Part shown: piece after piece, positions 50,585 to 59,554 of the stretch
Numbering within the stretch: position 1 is the stretch's first letter
Layout: each line of letters begins with the position of its first letter
DNA from: Synergistaceae bacterium
GTDB taxonomy: Bacteria; Synergistota; Synergistia; Synergistales; Aminobacteriaceae
Reading direction: 5' to 3'
NCBI GenBank assembly: GCA_017451025.1
Contig: JAFSSM010000010.1
Location: 1-64,000 of the forward strand
Length of the DNA stretch: 64,000 nt
The notes under the pieces: generated by a model
The model's database searches: none
What the model was told of the DNA's origin: nothing
What the model saw: the letters and a program-made list of their open reading frames with translations, nothing else
Made by a program: the position numbers and the translations under genes

Positions 50585-53500
50585 ATGAAGAAACGTGTGT
50601 TTATGCTGGCTGTCTTGGCCGGTGTGTTGCTGTCGTTCGCATCTTCAGCACTGGCAGCAGCACTGACCGCCGACACTTGGTACTACAAGATATCCAAGTT
50701 TGAGGATACCCCTAGTGCGATCTACAATGCGAAAATTGGTGACTCAATCACTGTGCACTTCAACATCGTAGTTGAGGCTAAAGGCTATCCTCAAGATAGT
50801 AACATCACGGAACCAACCGACATGTACAAGAATGCAAATCTGCTCAAGTGGAAAGTCGTAGATGCTACTAATAACTCAGATGTTACTACTGGTGATAACG
50901 CCTATTTTGAGATTGAGAAAGACGGTGTGACCGTAACCAATAGTCTTACCGGAGCTAAAGCATCTGGCGACGATATGTCGTATCTCTTGTCAGGCACTGC
51001 TTTAGACGATGGTGAAGTAACGAAAACTCTCTCACTCGGTGTCGACATAAAAGTTAAAGTGCTGAAAAACGGAGGTAAAATCAAGGTTATCGCCTCTCTT
51101 TGGGATGTCGATAATGGAGCACAACTTGTAGACACGGACAATCAAAAGAGAGCGACTGAGAAGAATGATTCTAAAGCAACGCTTGGCGGAAATGATGGTT
51201 TAGAAGTTACTGGTGAATGGGGCTATGCCGATGACCCCGCCAACCCCGACAGTGCCAAGTGGGACGGCAAAGACCCAGTCTTCGAGAGCAACCCCGGCAA
51301 CAACACAACCGCCAAAGCCAAGCCCAAGCTCGGCAAGATCGAGAAGACAGCACTCACCTTTACGGCAGGCACTCCCGGAGAGCTCTCTATCCCCATCAGC
51401 GGCCCCGTAACAGAAGTTGACGTCTACATCGCCGCCAAAGATGCCATCAAGCTCGGCTGGCTCCCGAAGGGTTCAACAACGAACATCCGCCTCAACCAGG
51501 ACAACATCGAGGACTACAAGATACCCTTCAGGATTACGAGCTACGACTTCAGCGGCAACACCGGCCTCACTGGAGACTCCAGCAAGGAAGGCAAGAAGGC
51601 TGACAAGGAGACCGCAAAGAACATGTCCTCCACGCTGACCCTCGCCTTCAACGGCGGCTACTTCAGCTACAAGGGCTTCCCGCTGACTATCTCCCTGAAG
51701 AACAAGGAGACCTCAAAGGCTGTCGCTAAGGCCATCAAGATTAATGTTGAGCCCAACACTAACACGCCTCAGTGGTGGTTCAATGACTACCATGATGTGG
51801 AGACAGCGGTTACCAACGCCCAGCTCGTAACTGAGACCACTACGGATGGTGTTACGACGAGGACAGCGAAGACATTTTCGGCAGAAAATGTGCTCACTGA
51901 TACGAATATCAGCTTCGACGAGGAAACTCGCACAACCTCCTACGTGAATGGCGATGACCTTGCCTTCAAGCTCAGCAAAGGCAATGCATACTATGATGCT
52001 ACCACGAGTCAATGGAAGGTTTCCACAGATGTCGGCGACGCTACGGATATAACGGCTACAATCTCGGGCACGCATATTGATTATGACGTTGGTTATGACC
52101 ACGTGATCGACACCAAGAACAACAAGGAAGACAAGAAGCTCGAGATCGCCATCCCGCTTGTCGCTGGTGACGAGAACTTGGGCAAGCTCTCTGAGGCAGC
52201 CGAGCATCTCCTTACCTACTACATCAGCGGAGATTACGGCCCGTTCGTCATCACCCAGAAGGGCGCGGACAAGTCCAAGAACGGCATCGTGGTCGAAATC
52301 ACATCACCCGATTTCAACTACAGGGGCGAAATTGGCAAGGACAACGAGGGCGAAGATACCGGCAATGTAGGCTCTGTAACGTTCAGCGGAAAGCTCCTTA
52401 AGACCGACAAGGAGAACAAGACTGCTGTAACCCTCACAGTAAGCAACGCGGCGGGCAAGAAGGGCACCGCGAAGATCACGGTAATAGGCAAAGTTCCTGC
52501 ATCGTTCGACGTCAAGAAGTACCCCGTCTCGAAGGACGGAAACAGGTGGTTCACCACGAAGCCCGTCGAGGCCGGCAAGATCCCCAGCGTGAAGCCGAAG
52601 GCCACAGGGTCAAAGACGATAACCTACTATGTCGGTGATTGGCAGCTGGATGAACTCAACACGTTAGGTCTGTCGTTCGACGAGAAGAAGGGCGCGGTAG
52701 TCGCTTACCCGAAGGGCACAAAGAACACTATCCCTACGTCCAACGACGGCGTGTATGCTCCTATGGAGCTTGTAGTTTATGCCACTAATGGTGTCGGAAA
52801 TGGCGAATATGACGACGCCTCGGCTCACACGATGATGGGCATCACGGGTGCGAAACCGTCCCTCAACGTCAAGAAGGTAGATTTCGCCGGAACTGAGTAC
52901 GTGAACGGCACGATCAAGACCTTTGCGCTCAATGCAGGTAAGACTAAGCCCGCAGCCTACAACACGGCAGGAGCTAACGTCATTGTTTCGCCCGACTCTG
53001 CAGGCAAGTCTGCACTCGATAAGCTCGGCCTTGAGATGATTACTTGGAAGAGCGTCATGGCACTGGAGAGTACCGACGTAACGGCCACAGATGGTATGGA
53101 GATAGTCAAGAGCGGCGACAAGACTCCGTACAAGCTCCTGAGCGGCGACAAGGAAACAGTCCTGGCGCAGAATGTCTATGCGAATGGTCCTTACACAAAG
53201 AAGAACGCAAACACAGGTGTTGTAAGCGTCAGCATTGATAAAAAGCCTGCTGCAGTTACGGCAGTCTGGCTGAGGAAGGGCAGCCAGACAACCACCGAGC
53301 CCGACGAGAACTACAAGAACATGGGCATCATCAGGGTTACGAATGCCAGCAAGATGAAGGAGACCAAGAAGGCCAAGATCAACGTTACGCTCGACAATAT
53401 CGGCGCAGCAGGAAAGGGCACAATTGAGCTCAACATCGCGGCGAAAGTCAGTTCCGACAATAAGGCCACACTGTCCGCAGCATACGTGGAGACCGGCACC

Positions 53501-53959
53501 GGCACACCCGCCAGTGTCAAGGCCAGAAAGGGCAGCGCAGGCCTGACTGGCAACGCCGGACCGAACGCACAGGCAGAAGCAGAGGCAAAGGCAGAATCCG
53601 AAGAAGCAGCAATCACCTTCGGTGCACCGAGAACTATTGCAGACCTCTCCGCCGCACAGAAGGCCTTCCTCGCTGAGAAGGGCTACACCGTAATCGCTGT
53701 ACTGCCCGAGATTACCGCAAAGGCAGAAGGCCAGCAGGATATCGACGTTGAACTCGACGAAGAAGCTCCTGAAGGCGAAAAACTCATCTGGCTCCCGTTC
53801 CCGAAGGACGCAGGGTCAGAGGATGACGACATTGTTGATTTCTATGACGAAGCAGGCGCACTGGTTGAAGGAGTTCCTGCAAGCCATAAGATCATAGCCT
53901 CCCCGTGGTTCAGAGAGGGAGTAACCTACGAGCCTGTTATCGCCATCGAGGCGGAGTAG
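50585..53959 (+). CDS. Large exported surface protein of unknown function
   Basis: A 1124-residue protein with a clear signal peptide (MKKRVFMLAVLAGVLLSFAS, cut near ALAAA). The mature chain is rich in Lys, Asp, Thr, Gly and Asn, low in Cys, and appears to consist of repeated beta-sandwich-like segments, each ending in phrases such as AKITVIGKVPASFDV, VSNAAGKKGTAKI or AKINVTLDNIGAAGKGTIEL. A short Ala/Glu-rich linker (NAQAEAEAKAESEEAA) precedes a final ~120-residue acidic domain. It could be an S-layer or adhesin-type protein; no membrane anchor or sorting signal is visible. The strong ribosome site and long leader suggest high, regulated expression. Confidence 0.75.
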   Translation: MKKRVFMLAVLAGVLLSFASSALAAALTADTWYYKISKFEDTPSAIYNAKIGDSITVHFNIVVEAKGYPQDSNITEPTDMYKNANLLKWKVVDATNNSDVTTGDNAYFEIEKDGVTVTNSLTGAKASGDDMSYLLSGTALDDGEVTKTLSLGVDIKVKVLKNGGKIKVIASLWDVDNGAQLVDTDNQKRATEKNDSKATLGGNDGLEVTGEWGYADDPANPDSAKWDGKDPVFESNPGNNTTAKAKPKLGKIEKTALTFTAGTPGELSIPISGPVTEVDVYIAAKDAIKLGWLPKGSTTNIRLNQDNIEDYKIPFRITSYDFSGNTGLTGDSSKEGKKADKETAKNMSSTLTLAFNGGYFSYKGFPLTISLKNKETSKAVAKAIKINVEPNTNTPQWWFNDYHDVETAVTNAQLVTETTTDGVTTRTAKTFSAENVLTDTNISFDEETRTTSYVNGDDLAFKLSKGNAYYDATTSQWKVSTDVGDATDITATISGTHIDYDVGYDHVIDTKNNKEDKKLEIAIPLVAGDENLGKLSEAAEHLLTYYISGDYGPFVITQKGADKSKNGIVVEITSPDFNYRGEIGKDNEGEDTGNVGSVTFSGKLLKTDKENKTAVTLTVSNAAGKKGTAKITVIGKVPASFDVKKYPVSKDGNRWFTTKPVEAGKIPSVKPKATGSKTITYYVGDWQLDELNTLGLSFDEKKGAVVAYPKGTKNTIPTSNDGVYAPMELVVYATNGVGNGEYDDASAHTMMGITGAKPSLNVKKVDFAGTEYVNGTIKTFALNAGKTKPAAYNTAGANVIVSPDSAGKSALDKLGLEMITWKSVMALESTDVTATDGMEIVKSGDKTPYKLLSGDKETVLAQNVYANGPYTKKNANTGVVSVSIDKKPAAVTAVWLRKGSQTTTEPDENYKNMGIIRVTNASKMKETKKAKINVTLDNIGAAGKGTIELNIAAKVSSDNKATLSAAYVETGTGTPASVKARKGSAGLTGNAGPNAQAEAEAKAESEEAAITFGAPRTIADLSAAQKAFLAEKGYTVIAVLPEITAKAEGQQDIDVELDEEAPEGEKLIWLPFPKDAGSEDDDIVDFYDEAGALVEGVPASHKIIASPWFREGVTYEPVIAIEAE

Positions 53960-54070
53960 GCCGCAAGGGACTGACCTTCGGAAATACGAGAAGGCACGCG
54001 CGATAAGTGAGGGAAACTTCTACTCAGACATCTGCTCGTCTGATTATGAGTAACCTCAAGGTTGCAACCC

Positions 54071-54106
54071 GCCCTGTCTGGAGAAATCCGGGCAGGGCAT
54101 TTTTTT
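54071..54106 (+). terminator. Terminator after the large exported protein
   Basis: GCCCTG pairs with CAGGGC, extended by CTGG/CCGG, with the loop AGAAAT, and is followed by seven T. It lies 110 bases after the stop. The 110-base 3' region also has a CAGAC/GTCTG hairpin and a GGTTGCAACC palindrome. Confidence 0.9.
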
Positions 54107-54120
54107 ACGGAGTTGAGTGC

Positions 54121-54126
54121 TATAAT
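54121..54126 (+). promoter_or_regulatory. Candidate -10 box for hydG-hydF
   Basis: TATAAT lies 47 bases before the GTG and 83 before the ATG candidate starts of hydG, directly after the preceding terminator. Confidence 0.45.
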
Positions 54127-54203
54127 CTCGCTATTCACACAAAATTTTCTGAAGGGGAAGATTCTTCGTGTCTCTGACCCTGAAGAAGGAGGGCAAAACT
54201 ATT

Positions 54204-55649
54204 ATGACTTACAACCCATCATCACCACACGCAGACGACTTTATTAACCACCAGGAGATTCTTGACACGCTGATTTATGCCGAAGCGCACAAGAATGATT
54301 ACGCGCTTATCAACGAGCTGCTCGAGAAGGCAAGGCCGAAGTTCAACGAGAAAGGGTGTACGTGTGCAGGACTTACACACCGCGAGGCTTCGGTGCTGTT
54401 AGCTTGCGAAGACCCCGAGACCATTGCGAAAATCTACAAGGTCGCCGAAGAGATAAAGCAGGCTTTCTACGGGAACAGGATAGTGCTGTTTGCGCCCCTC
54501 TACCTGTCGAACTACTGCATCAACGGCTGTCTGTACTGTCCCTACCACACGAAGAATAAGACCATTACGCGCAAGAAGCTGACGCAGGAAGAGATTCGTG
54601 CGGAGGTTATTGCTTTGCAGGACATGGGGCATAAGAGGCTTGCGATTGAGGCGGGCGAGGACCCGGTGAACAATCCCATCGAGTATATCCTCGAGAGCAT
54701 CGACACGATTTACAGCGTCCACCACAAGAACGGGGATATTCGGCGTGTGAACGTCAACATTGCGGCGACGACTATCGAGAATTTCCGCAAGCTCAAGGAA
54801 GCCGGAATAGGGACGTACATTCTGTTTCAGGAGACGTATAACCGCAAAGGCTACGAGTACCTTCACCCGACCGGGCCTAAGCACGATTACGCATATCACA
54901 CAGAGGCGCACGACCGGGCACAGCAGGGCGGAATTGATGATGTAGGATTGGGAGTGCTGTTTGGGCTTCAGGGCTACAAGTATGAATTTGCGGGGCTGTT
55001 GATGCACGCGGAACACCTAGAGGCGGTTTTCGGAGTTGGTCCTCACACAATAAGCGTGCCTCGCGTAAAACCTGCGGATGACATTGACCCTGAGGAGTTC
55101 AACAACTCAATTCCCGACGAGATATTCACGAAAATTGCGGCATGTATCCGAGTTGCGGTGCCTTACACTGGAATGATTATCTCGACGCGCGAGAATGAGG
55201 CAGTCCGTGCAAAGATGCTCGAAGTGGGAATTTCGCAGATAAGCGGCGGCTCGAGGACGAGTGTAGGAGGATACACGGAGGAGGAGAGGCCTCACGACAC
55301 GGAGCAGTTCGACGTTTCGGACCAGAGGACGCTTGACGAGGTTGTGCAGTGGCTGATGAAGCAGAATCATATTCCGTCGTTCTGCACGGCGTGTTACAGG
55401 GCAGGGAGAACGGGAGACCGGTTTATGGCGTTGTGCAAGAGCGGGCAGATTCTCAACTGCTGTCATCCCAACGCGTTAATGACGTTGACGGAATATTTAG
55501 AGGACTATGCTTCTCCGGAGACGAAGAGGATCGGGTATGAGATGATTGCGCGGGAATTGGAGAGGATACCGCGTGAGAACGTGAGGGAGATTGCGCGGAA
55601 GAACATAGAGGCCATGAGGAATGGTAATGCACGGGACTTCAGGTTCTAG
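54204..55649 (+). CDS. hydG: [FeFe]-hydrogenase maturase HydG (radical SAM tyrosine lyase)
   Basis: A 481-residue radical-SAM enzyme that splits tyrosine to supply CO and cyanide for the hydrogenase H-cluster. The SAM-cluster motif is C105-x3-C109-x2-C112 (CINGCLYC). The C-terminal cluster is carried by CTACYRAGRTGDRFM and a CCHPNAL segment, as expected for HydG rather than ThiH. Starts are ambiguous. ATG at 54204 follows AAGGAGG by about 11 bases; an in-frame GTG at 54168 also has a GGGGAAG site and would add 12 residues. It overlaps hydF by about 23 bases. Confidence 0.95.
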   Translation: MTYNPSSPHADDFINHQEILDTLIYAEAHKNDYALINELLEKARPKFNEKGCTCAGLTHREASVLLACEDPETIAKIYKVAEEIKQAFYGNRIVLFAPLYLSNYCINGCLYCPYHTKNKTITRKKLTQEEIRAEVIALQDMGHKRLAIEAGEDPVNNPIEYILESIDTIYSVHHKNGDIRRVNVNIAATTIENFRKLKEAGIGTYILFQETYNRKGYEYLHPTGPKHDYAYHTEAHDRAQQGGIDDVGLGVLFGLQGYKYEFAGLLMHAEHLEAVFGVGPHTISVPRVKPADDIDPEEFNNSIPDEIFTKIAACIRVAVPYTGMIISTRENEAVRAKMLEVGISQISGGSRTSVGGYTEEERPHDTEQFDVSDQRTLDEVVQWLMKQNHIPSFCTACYRAGRTGDRFMALCKSGQILNCCHPNALMTLTEYLEDYASPETKRIGYEMIARELERIPRENVREIARKNIEAMRNGNARDFRF

Positions 55650-56937
55650 TCTGAACGACACTCCTTCGGGAGAGCGTGTGCACATAGCGTTTTTCGGGTT
55701 GAGGAACGCGGGCAAATCGAGCCTCGTCAACGCCGTAACCGGTCAGGACTTGGCCGTAGTGTCCGACGTTAAGGGCACAACCACAGACCCGGTGCGCAAG
55801 GCGATGGAGCTGTTGCCTCTTGGGCCTGTGGTGATAATCGACACGCCCGGCCTTGACGATGAGGGAGTGCTCGGTGAATTGCGGGTGAAGCGTGCGCTGA
55901 ATGTGTTAGCGGGTTGTGATGTGGCGGTACTGGTTCACGATGCAACGCAGGAATTTGTGCAGGCAGAACGCGACTTGCTGGCAGTGTTCGAGGAACGCAA
56001 GCTCCCCTACATCATAGCTAACAACAAGGCAGACCTTCTCCCGGAGAGGGGGCGGGCTGGGGCAACGACACGGGCATGTGTCGTGCGCGACGCAGGGGTT
56101 GAAGGACGCGAAGGCATGCCGAGCGGACTTCATTTAACCTTGAACGAAGTGAACGTCAGCGCACTGACCGGCGAAAACGTCAACGCTCTCAAGGAACGCA
56201 TAGCCTCACTCGCTCCCAAAAAGGACTCCGGCAAAAAGTTAGTCGGTGATTTATTGACGGCGGGGGATGTCGTGATTCTGGTTGTGCCTGTCGACAAAGC
56301 TGCTCCTAAGGGCAGATTGATTCTTCCTCAGCAGCAGGTTATAAGGGATATTCTGGACTCGGGGTGTTCCGCTCTGGTATGTCAGCCTCCACAGCTGCCC
56401 GCACTGCTCTCACCCCTAACCCCTACATCCCTCACCCCTACCTCCCTACTACCCCTTAGACTTATCATCACCGACTCGCAGGTCTTCGGCCAAGTCGACG
56501 CAATAGTCCCGCGCGAAATTCCCCTAACGTCATTCTCAATACTCTTTGCACGCTACAAGGGGGATTTGCGGACTCTGGTTAATGGTGCGGAAAAACTCTC
56601 GGGCCTTCACGACGGCGACAAGGTATTAATCTCCGAAGGGTGCACCCATCACCGGCAGTGCGGCGACATCGGCACTGAGAAGATGCCCGCGTGGATTCGC
56701 AATTTTTCACACGCAAATCCTGAGTTCTCGTTCACTTCAGGCGGAGAGTTCCCGGACACAGAAACCCTCAAGAATTATGCTCTTGTCGTTCACTGCGGGG
56801 GCTGTATGCTCAACGAACAGGAGATGACTTCGCGGCTTGAACGTGCAAAGCTCGCAGGAGTCCCTATCGTGAATTATGGTGTAGCTATTGCTCATATGCA
56901 CGGAATACTTAAGAGGAGTCTGGAACCCTTTGCGTAA
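55627..56937 (+). CDS. hydF: [FeFe]-hydrogenase maturation GTPase HydF, with insertions
   Basis: A 436-residue GTPase scaffold on which the H-cluster precursor is assembled. GLRNAGKSS is the P-loop, DTPGLDD is G3 and NNKADLL is G4. The C-terminal cluster ligands are in GCTHHRQCGDI and HCGGCML. Two stretches look inserted: about 38 residues after NKADLL encoded by G-rich DNA with a perfect inverted repeat, and about 17 residues (SPLTPTSLTPTSLLPLR) encoded by a C-rich repeat at 56411-56458. Both remain in frame. ATG at 55627 follows GAGGA by six bases and lies inside the end of hydG; an ATG at 55621 is too close to it. Confidence 0.92.
   Translation: MHGTSGSSLNDTPSGERVHIAFFGLRNAGKSSLVNAVTGQDLAVVSDVKGTTTDPVRKAMELLPLGPVVIIDTPGLDDEGVLGELRVKRALNVLAGCDVAVLVHDATQEFVQAERDLLAVFEERKLPYIIANNKADLLPERGRAGATTRACVVRDAGVEGREGMPSGLHLTLNEVNVSALTGENVNALKERIASLAPKKDSGKKLVGDLLTAGDVVILVVPVDKAAPKGRLILPQQQVIRDILDSGCSALVCQPPQLPALLSPLTPTSLTPTSLLPLRLIITDSQVFGQVDAIVPREIPLTSFSILFARYKGDLRTLVNGAEKLSGLHDGDKVLISEGCTHHRQCGDIGTEKMPAWIRNFSHANPEFSFTSGGEFPDTETLKNYALVVHCGGCMLNEQEMTSRLERAKLAGVPIVNYGVAIAHMHGILKRSLEPFA
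56041..56084 (+). repeat. G-rich tract and perfect inverted repeat inside hydF
   Basis: GGGGGCGGGCTGGGG (56048-56062) is followed by ACGACAC (56065-56071), a 6-base loop and GTGTCGT (56078-56084). It lies in the stretch of HydF that appears longer than in typical family members. Confidence 0.55.
56411..56458 (-). repeat. G-rich telomere-like repeat, copy 3, inside hydF (reverse orientation)
   Basis: Read on the minus strand it has six G runs of GGG or GGGG spaced by TTA, TGA, TGTA, AGGTA and TAGTA-like units, the same style as copies 1 and 2. On the plus strand it is translated as a low-complexity Ser/Leu/Thr/Pro segment in HydF. Confidence 0.75.
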
Positions 56938-58702
56938 TTTTGTCCGTCTTGTCAGAGAATTGTTCAGTTATTATCCGGTGAAACTGCCTGTGCAGATTTT
57001 CATGATACTGTTTTGCGCGGCGATAAACACTGCTCCGTCGGTCTTCATCCAGAAAATTATTGCGATTATTGAGCTGTCGGACGCAAATACTTCTTGGATT
57101 GATATACGTTCCGGAGTAATTAGCCTTCTGGGAGTTCTGGGAGGCTTCTACGTGCTATCACTGCTTGGTGCTGTGCTGGTAGGCCAGATTGGTGCAGAGA
57201 CAACACAGGGGGTATTGCTGAGGCTCAGGCGCAAAATGTTCGACCAGATGCAGACACTTCCGCTGAAGTTCTTTGACAGCAACCCCCACGGCGACATCAT
57301 GAGCCGTTACACCAACGACGTGGACTCTATCCGTCAAATGGTATCACAGGCCATGCCCCAGATGCTCACAGCCTTGACGACTGTAATCGTCATTCTCGGA
57401 ATAATGCTCTACTTTTCTGTGTGGCTGACGCTCGTAACACTTGGGGGAATCGCGGTAATGTTTGCTGTAACCAAAAAGGTCGGGGGCAGAAGCGCGAGGA
57501 ATTTTCGTGCTCAGCAAAAGTTCACGGGCAAGCTGGAGGGTTTTGCTGAGGAGATCATGAACGGCCAGAAGGTCGTCAAGGTCTTTTGCAGAGAGGACGA
57601 GTGCACGGAGGACTTCGAGCGCATCAACACTGAACTGTTCACCGAATCCGAAAAAGCCAACAAGCGGGCAAATACACTCGGGCCTATCCTCAATAACATT
57701 GGGAATATCCTTTACGTGGTTACTGCTCTTGCTGGAGGTATTCTCATTATTGCGGGAGTTCCGAACCTCAGCATTTCGGGTCTGCCTATGAGCATTAGCG
57801 TAGCAATTCCCTTCCTGAACATGACTAAGCAGTTTGCGATGAACATTAACCAGCTCTCAATGCACTTGAATGCAATAATTCAGGGCCTAGCAGGAACAGG
57901 CCGGATCTTTGCGCTGACAGACTCACAGCCCGAAGTGGACGAAGGCAGAGCTGAGGCTGGAGATTCTGCTTCAGGAAGCATAGAGTTTCAGGGTGTGGAT
58001 TTCGGGTATTCTGATGATGTGAGAGTCCTGCACGGTATAACGCTGACGGCAAAGCCCGGACAGAAGACGGCACTAGTCGGTTCAACCGGAGCAGGAAAGA
58101 CGACGATAGCGAACCTGATTCCGAGATTCTATGACGTTCAGGCAGGGGAGATACTGTACGACGGGCGCAATATCCGTGAGTTCAGGAAGGCATCTCTGCG
58201 CAAAAAGCTGGGAATAGTCCTTCAGGATACTAACCTGTTCACGGGTACGGTGCTCGAGAATATACGTTATGGGAATCTTGAGGCGAGCGATGATGAGTGC
58301 GTTGCGGCGGCACGTCTTGTCGGTGCTGATGAGTTTATCGCTAGGCTCCCTGAAGGCTACGCTACTCACTTGGCCGGTAACGGTTCCAATCTGAGTCAGG
58401 GACAGCGTCAGCTAATTGCAATTGCACGTGCCGCTGTGGCTAACCCTGAAGTTATGATTCTGGACGAGGCTACCAGCTCAATCGACACACGCACCGAGTC
58501 TCTGGTTCAGCGAGGAATGGATGCACTGATGAGGGGGCGGACGGTGTTCGTGATTGCGCACAGGCTGTCTACGGTGAGGGATGCTGACTTGATTTTGGTG
58601 ATGGAGCACGGAGAAATTATCGAGCGCGGGACTCACAGCGAGCTTATGGCGCAAAGAGGCCAGTACTACAGGCTGTACACCGGGGCATTCGAGCTTTCGT
58701 AG
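56930..58702 (+). CDS. ABC exporter half-transporter (MdlB/LmrA-like)
   Basis: A membrane ABC half-transporter of about 590 residues. The first ~320 residues hold six membrane helices, with the coupling-helix phrase SNPHGDIMSRYTNDVDSIRQ. The ATPase domain follows: GSTGAGKTT (Walker A), NLSQGQRQL (signature), VMILDEATSSID (Walker B) and IAHRLST (H-loop). Such exporters move lipids, peptides or drugs outward as dimers; substrate unknown. No ATG is available near the expected N-terminus. TTG at 56930 follows AGAGGAG by about 11 bases and overlaps the end of hydF. A small coiled-coil gene follows in the same operon. Confidence 0.9.
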   Translation: MRNFVRLVRELFSYYPVKLPVQIFMILFCAAINTAPSVFIQKIIAIIELSDANTSWIDIRSGVISLLGVLGGFYVLSLLGAVLVGQIGAETTQGVLLRLRRKMFDQMQTLPLKFFDSNPHGDIMSRYTNDVDSIRQMVSQAMPQMLTALTTVIVILGIMLYFSVWLTLVTLGGIAVMFAVTKKVGGRSARNFRAQQKFTGKLEGFAEEIMNGQKVVKVFCREDECTEDFERINTELFTESEKANKRANTLGPILNNIGNILYVVTALAGGILIIAGVPNLSISGLPMSISVAIPFLNMTKQFAMNINQLSMHLNAIIQGLAGTGRIFALTDSQPEVDEGRAEAGDSASGSIEFQGVDFGYSDDVRVLHGITLTAKPGQKTALVGSTGAGKTTIANLIPRFYDVQAGEILYDGRNIREFRKASLRKKLGIVLQDTNLFTGTVLENIRYGNLEASDDECVAAARLVGADEFIARLPEGYATHLAGNGSNLSQGQRQLIAIARAAVANPEVMILDEATSSIDTRTESLVQRGMDALMRGRTVFVIAHRLSTVRDADLILVMEHGEIIERGTHSELMAQRGQYYRLYTGAFELS

Positions 58703-58715
58703 AGGAGGTGTGAGA

Positions 58716-58859
58716 ATGGACGAAGTTGAAGAACTGAAGCGTAAACTTGAAGAGGTAACCCGTGAGCGCGACGAACTGAAGGCAAAACTTGAGGAGTTCG
58801 AGGCAACTTACGGAGTAACCGGCGCAATAGAGGACTGGTTTGAACGCGGCTTCTACTAG
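58716..58859 (+). CDS. 47-residue coiled-coil protein
   Basis: ATG at 58716 follows AGAGGAGG by about six bases, 13 bases after the ABC exporter stop. The product has a heptad-patterned coiled coil (MDEVEELKRKLEEVTRERDE, then LKAKLEEFEA) and a short C-terminal tail (IEDWFERGFY). Composition and ribosome site support a real gene. A self-associating or adaptor role is likely; no family is recognised. Its TAG stop overlaps the end of the convergent esterase pseudogene. Confidence 0.7.
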   Translation: MDEVEELKRKLEEVTRERDELKAKLEEFEATYGVTGAIEDWFERGFY

Positions 58860-59475
58860 CGTACAGACTCCCAGAATTTCGCGGCCTCGCTGACCCAGCC
58901 TTCAAGCTCACTGTTGGCGAGGCCAAGACCGAAACCGTGCCCGCCCTTATCCGCGCAGGAAAGCCCTTGTGAAATTTGCTGACCAGCGAATATTTGTCCT
59001 GTTGTTCCTGCGTGAAATCCTCTCCGAACATCAATTCACCGCACCGGGTTCACGGGACGCAAGAGCACCCGCCAGATGTCCCCCAGCAGAGAAACCGCAT
59101 ACAGCATATCCATCCGAATTAATATCCAGTGAGCCACAGAGAGATAGAATTTTCTTCAGGGCATTAGCCGCATCATCGAGGGGTTTCGGGAATAACGCAG
59201 GGCCTGTTATCCTGTAGTTGAGGATGAACGCGTGATAGCCCAACTCGTTGAACGCCGCCGCAACAGGAAAACCAATTTCATTTTGCTATGGCACTCTCAA
59301 GGTAATTCAGGCCGTAAATTATTGTTCCAGGCTCCCAGTCGTCAAATAGCTTCTGCATCTCATGAAGCGATAAATTTACGTCGGGAATGTTGCAGTTGCC
59401 GAGAAAATACCTGCTGTAATCCCTGAAGGCCGGTGCGTCCAGAATTTCCCTGAACGTTGAAGTCTCTGTGAACAT
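58856..59475 (-). pseudogene. Broken alpha/beta-hydrolase (esterase/lipase) gene
   Basis: The frame opens at 59475 (MFTETSTFREILDAPAFRDY) and stops after 65 codons. Homologous sequence resumes in another frame (IGFPVAAAFNELGYHAFILN, nucleophile motif GFSAGGHLAG near 59075), and a third frame supplies the end (GGHGFGLGLAN, then WESVR and TAG). A piece with the oxyanion-hole region seems deleted between the first two parts. About 206 codons remain of an enzyme that normally has 260-300. A dead esterase gene. Confidence 0.78.
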
Positions 59476-59511
59476 TTTGCTAGGTCTCCTTTCCGTGAAT
59501 AGGGGGAATGT

Positions 59512-59517
59512 TATAAT
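59512..59517 (+). promoter_or_regulatory. Candidate -10 box for the nitrilase-rarA pair
   Basis: TATAAT is 38 bases before the nitrilase start and just after G-rich sequence. No clear -35. Confidence 0.4.
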
Positions 59518-59554
59518 GCAAGTTCATCTATTCTATCACCAGGAGGGATAAATA

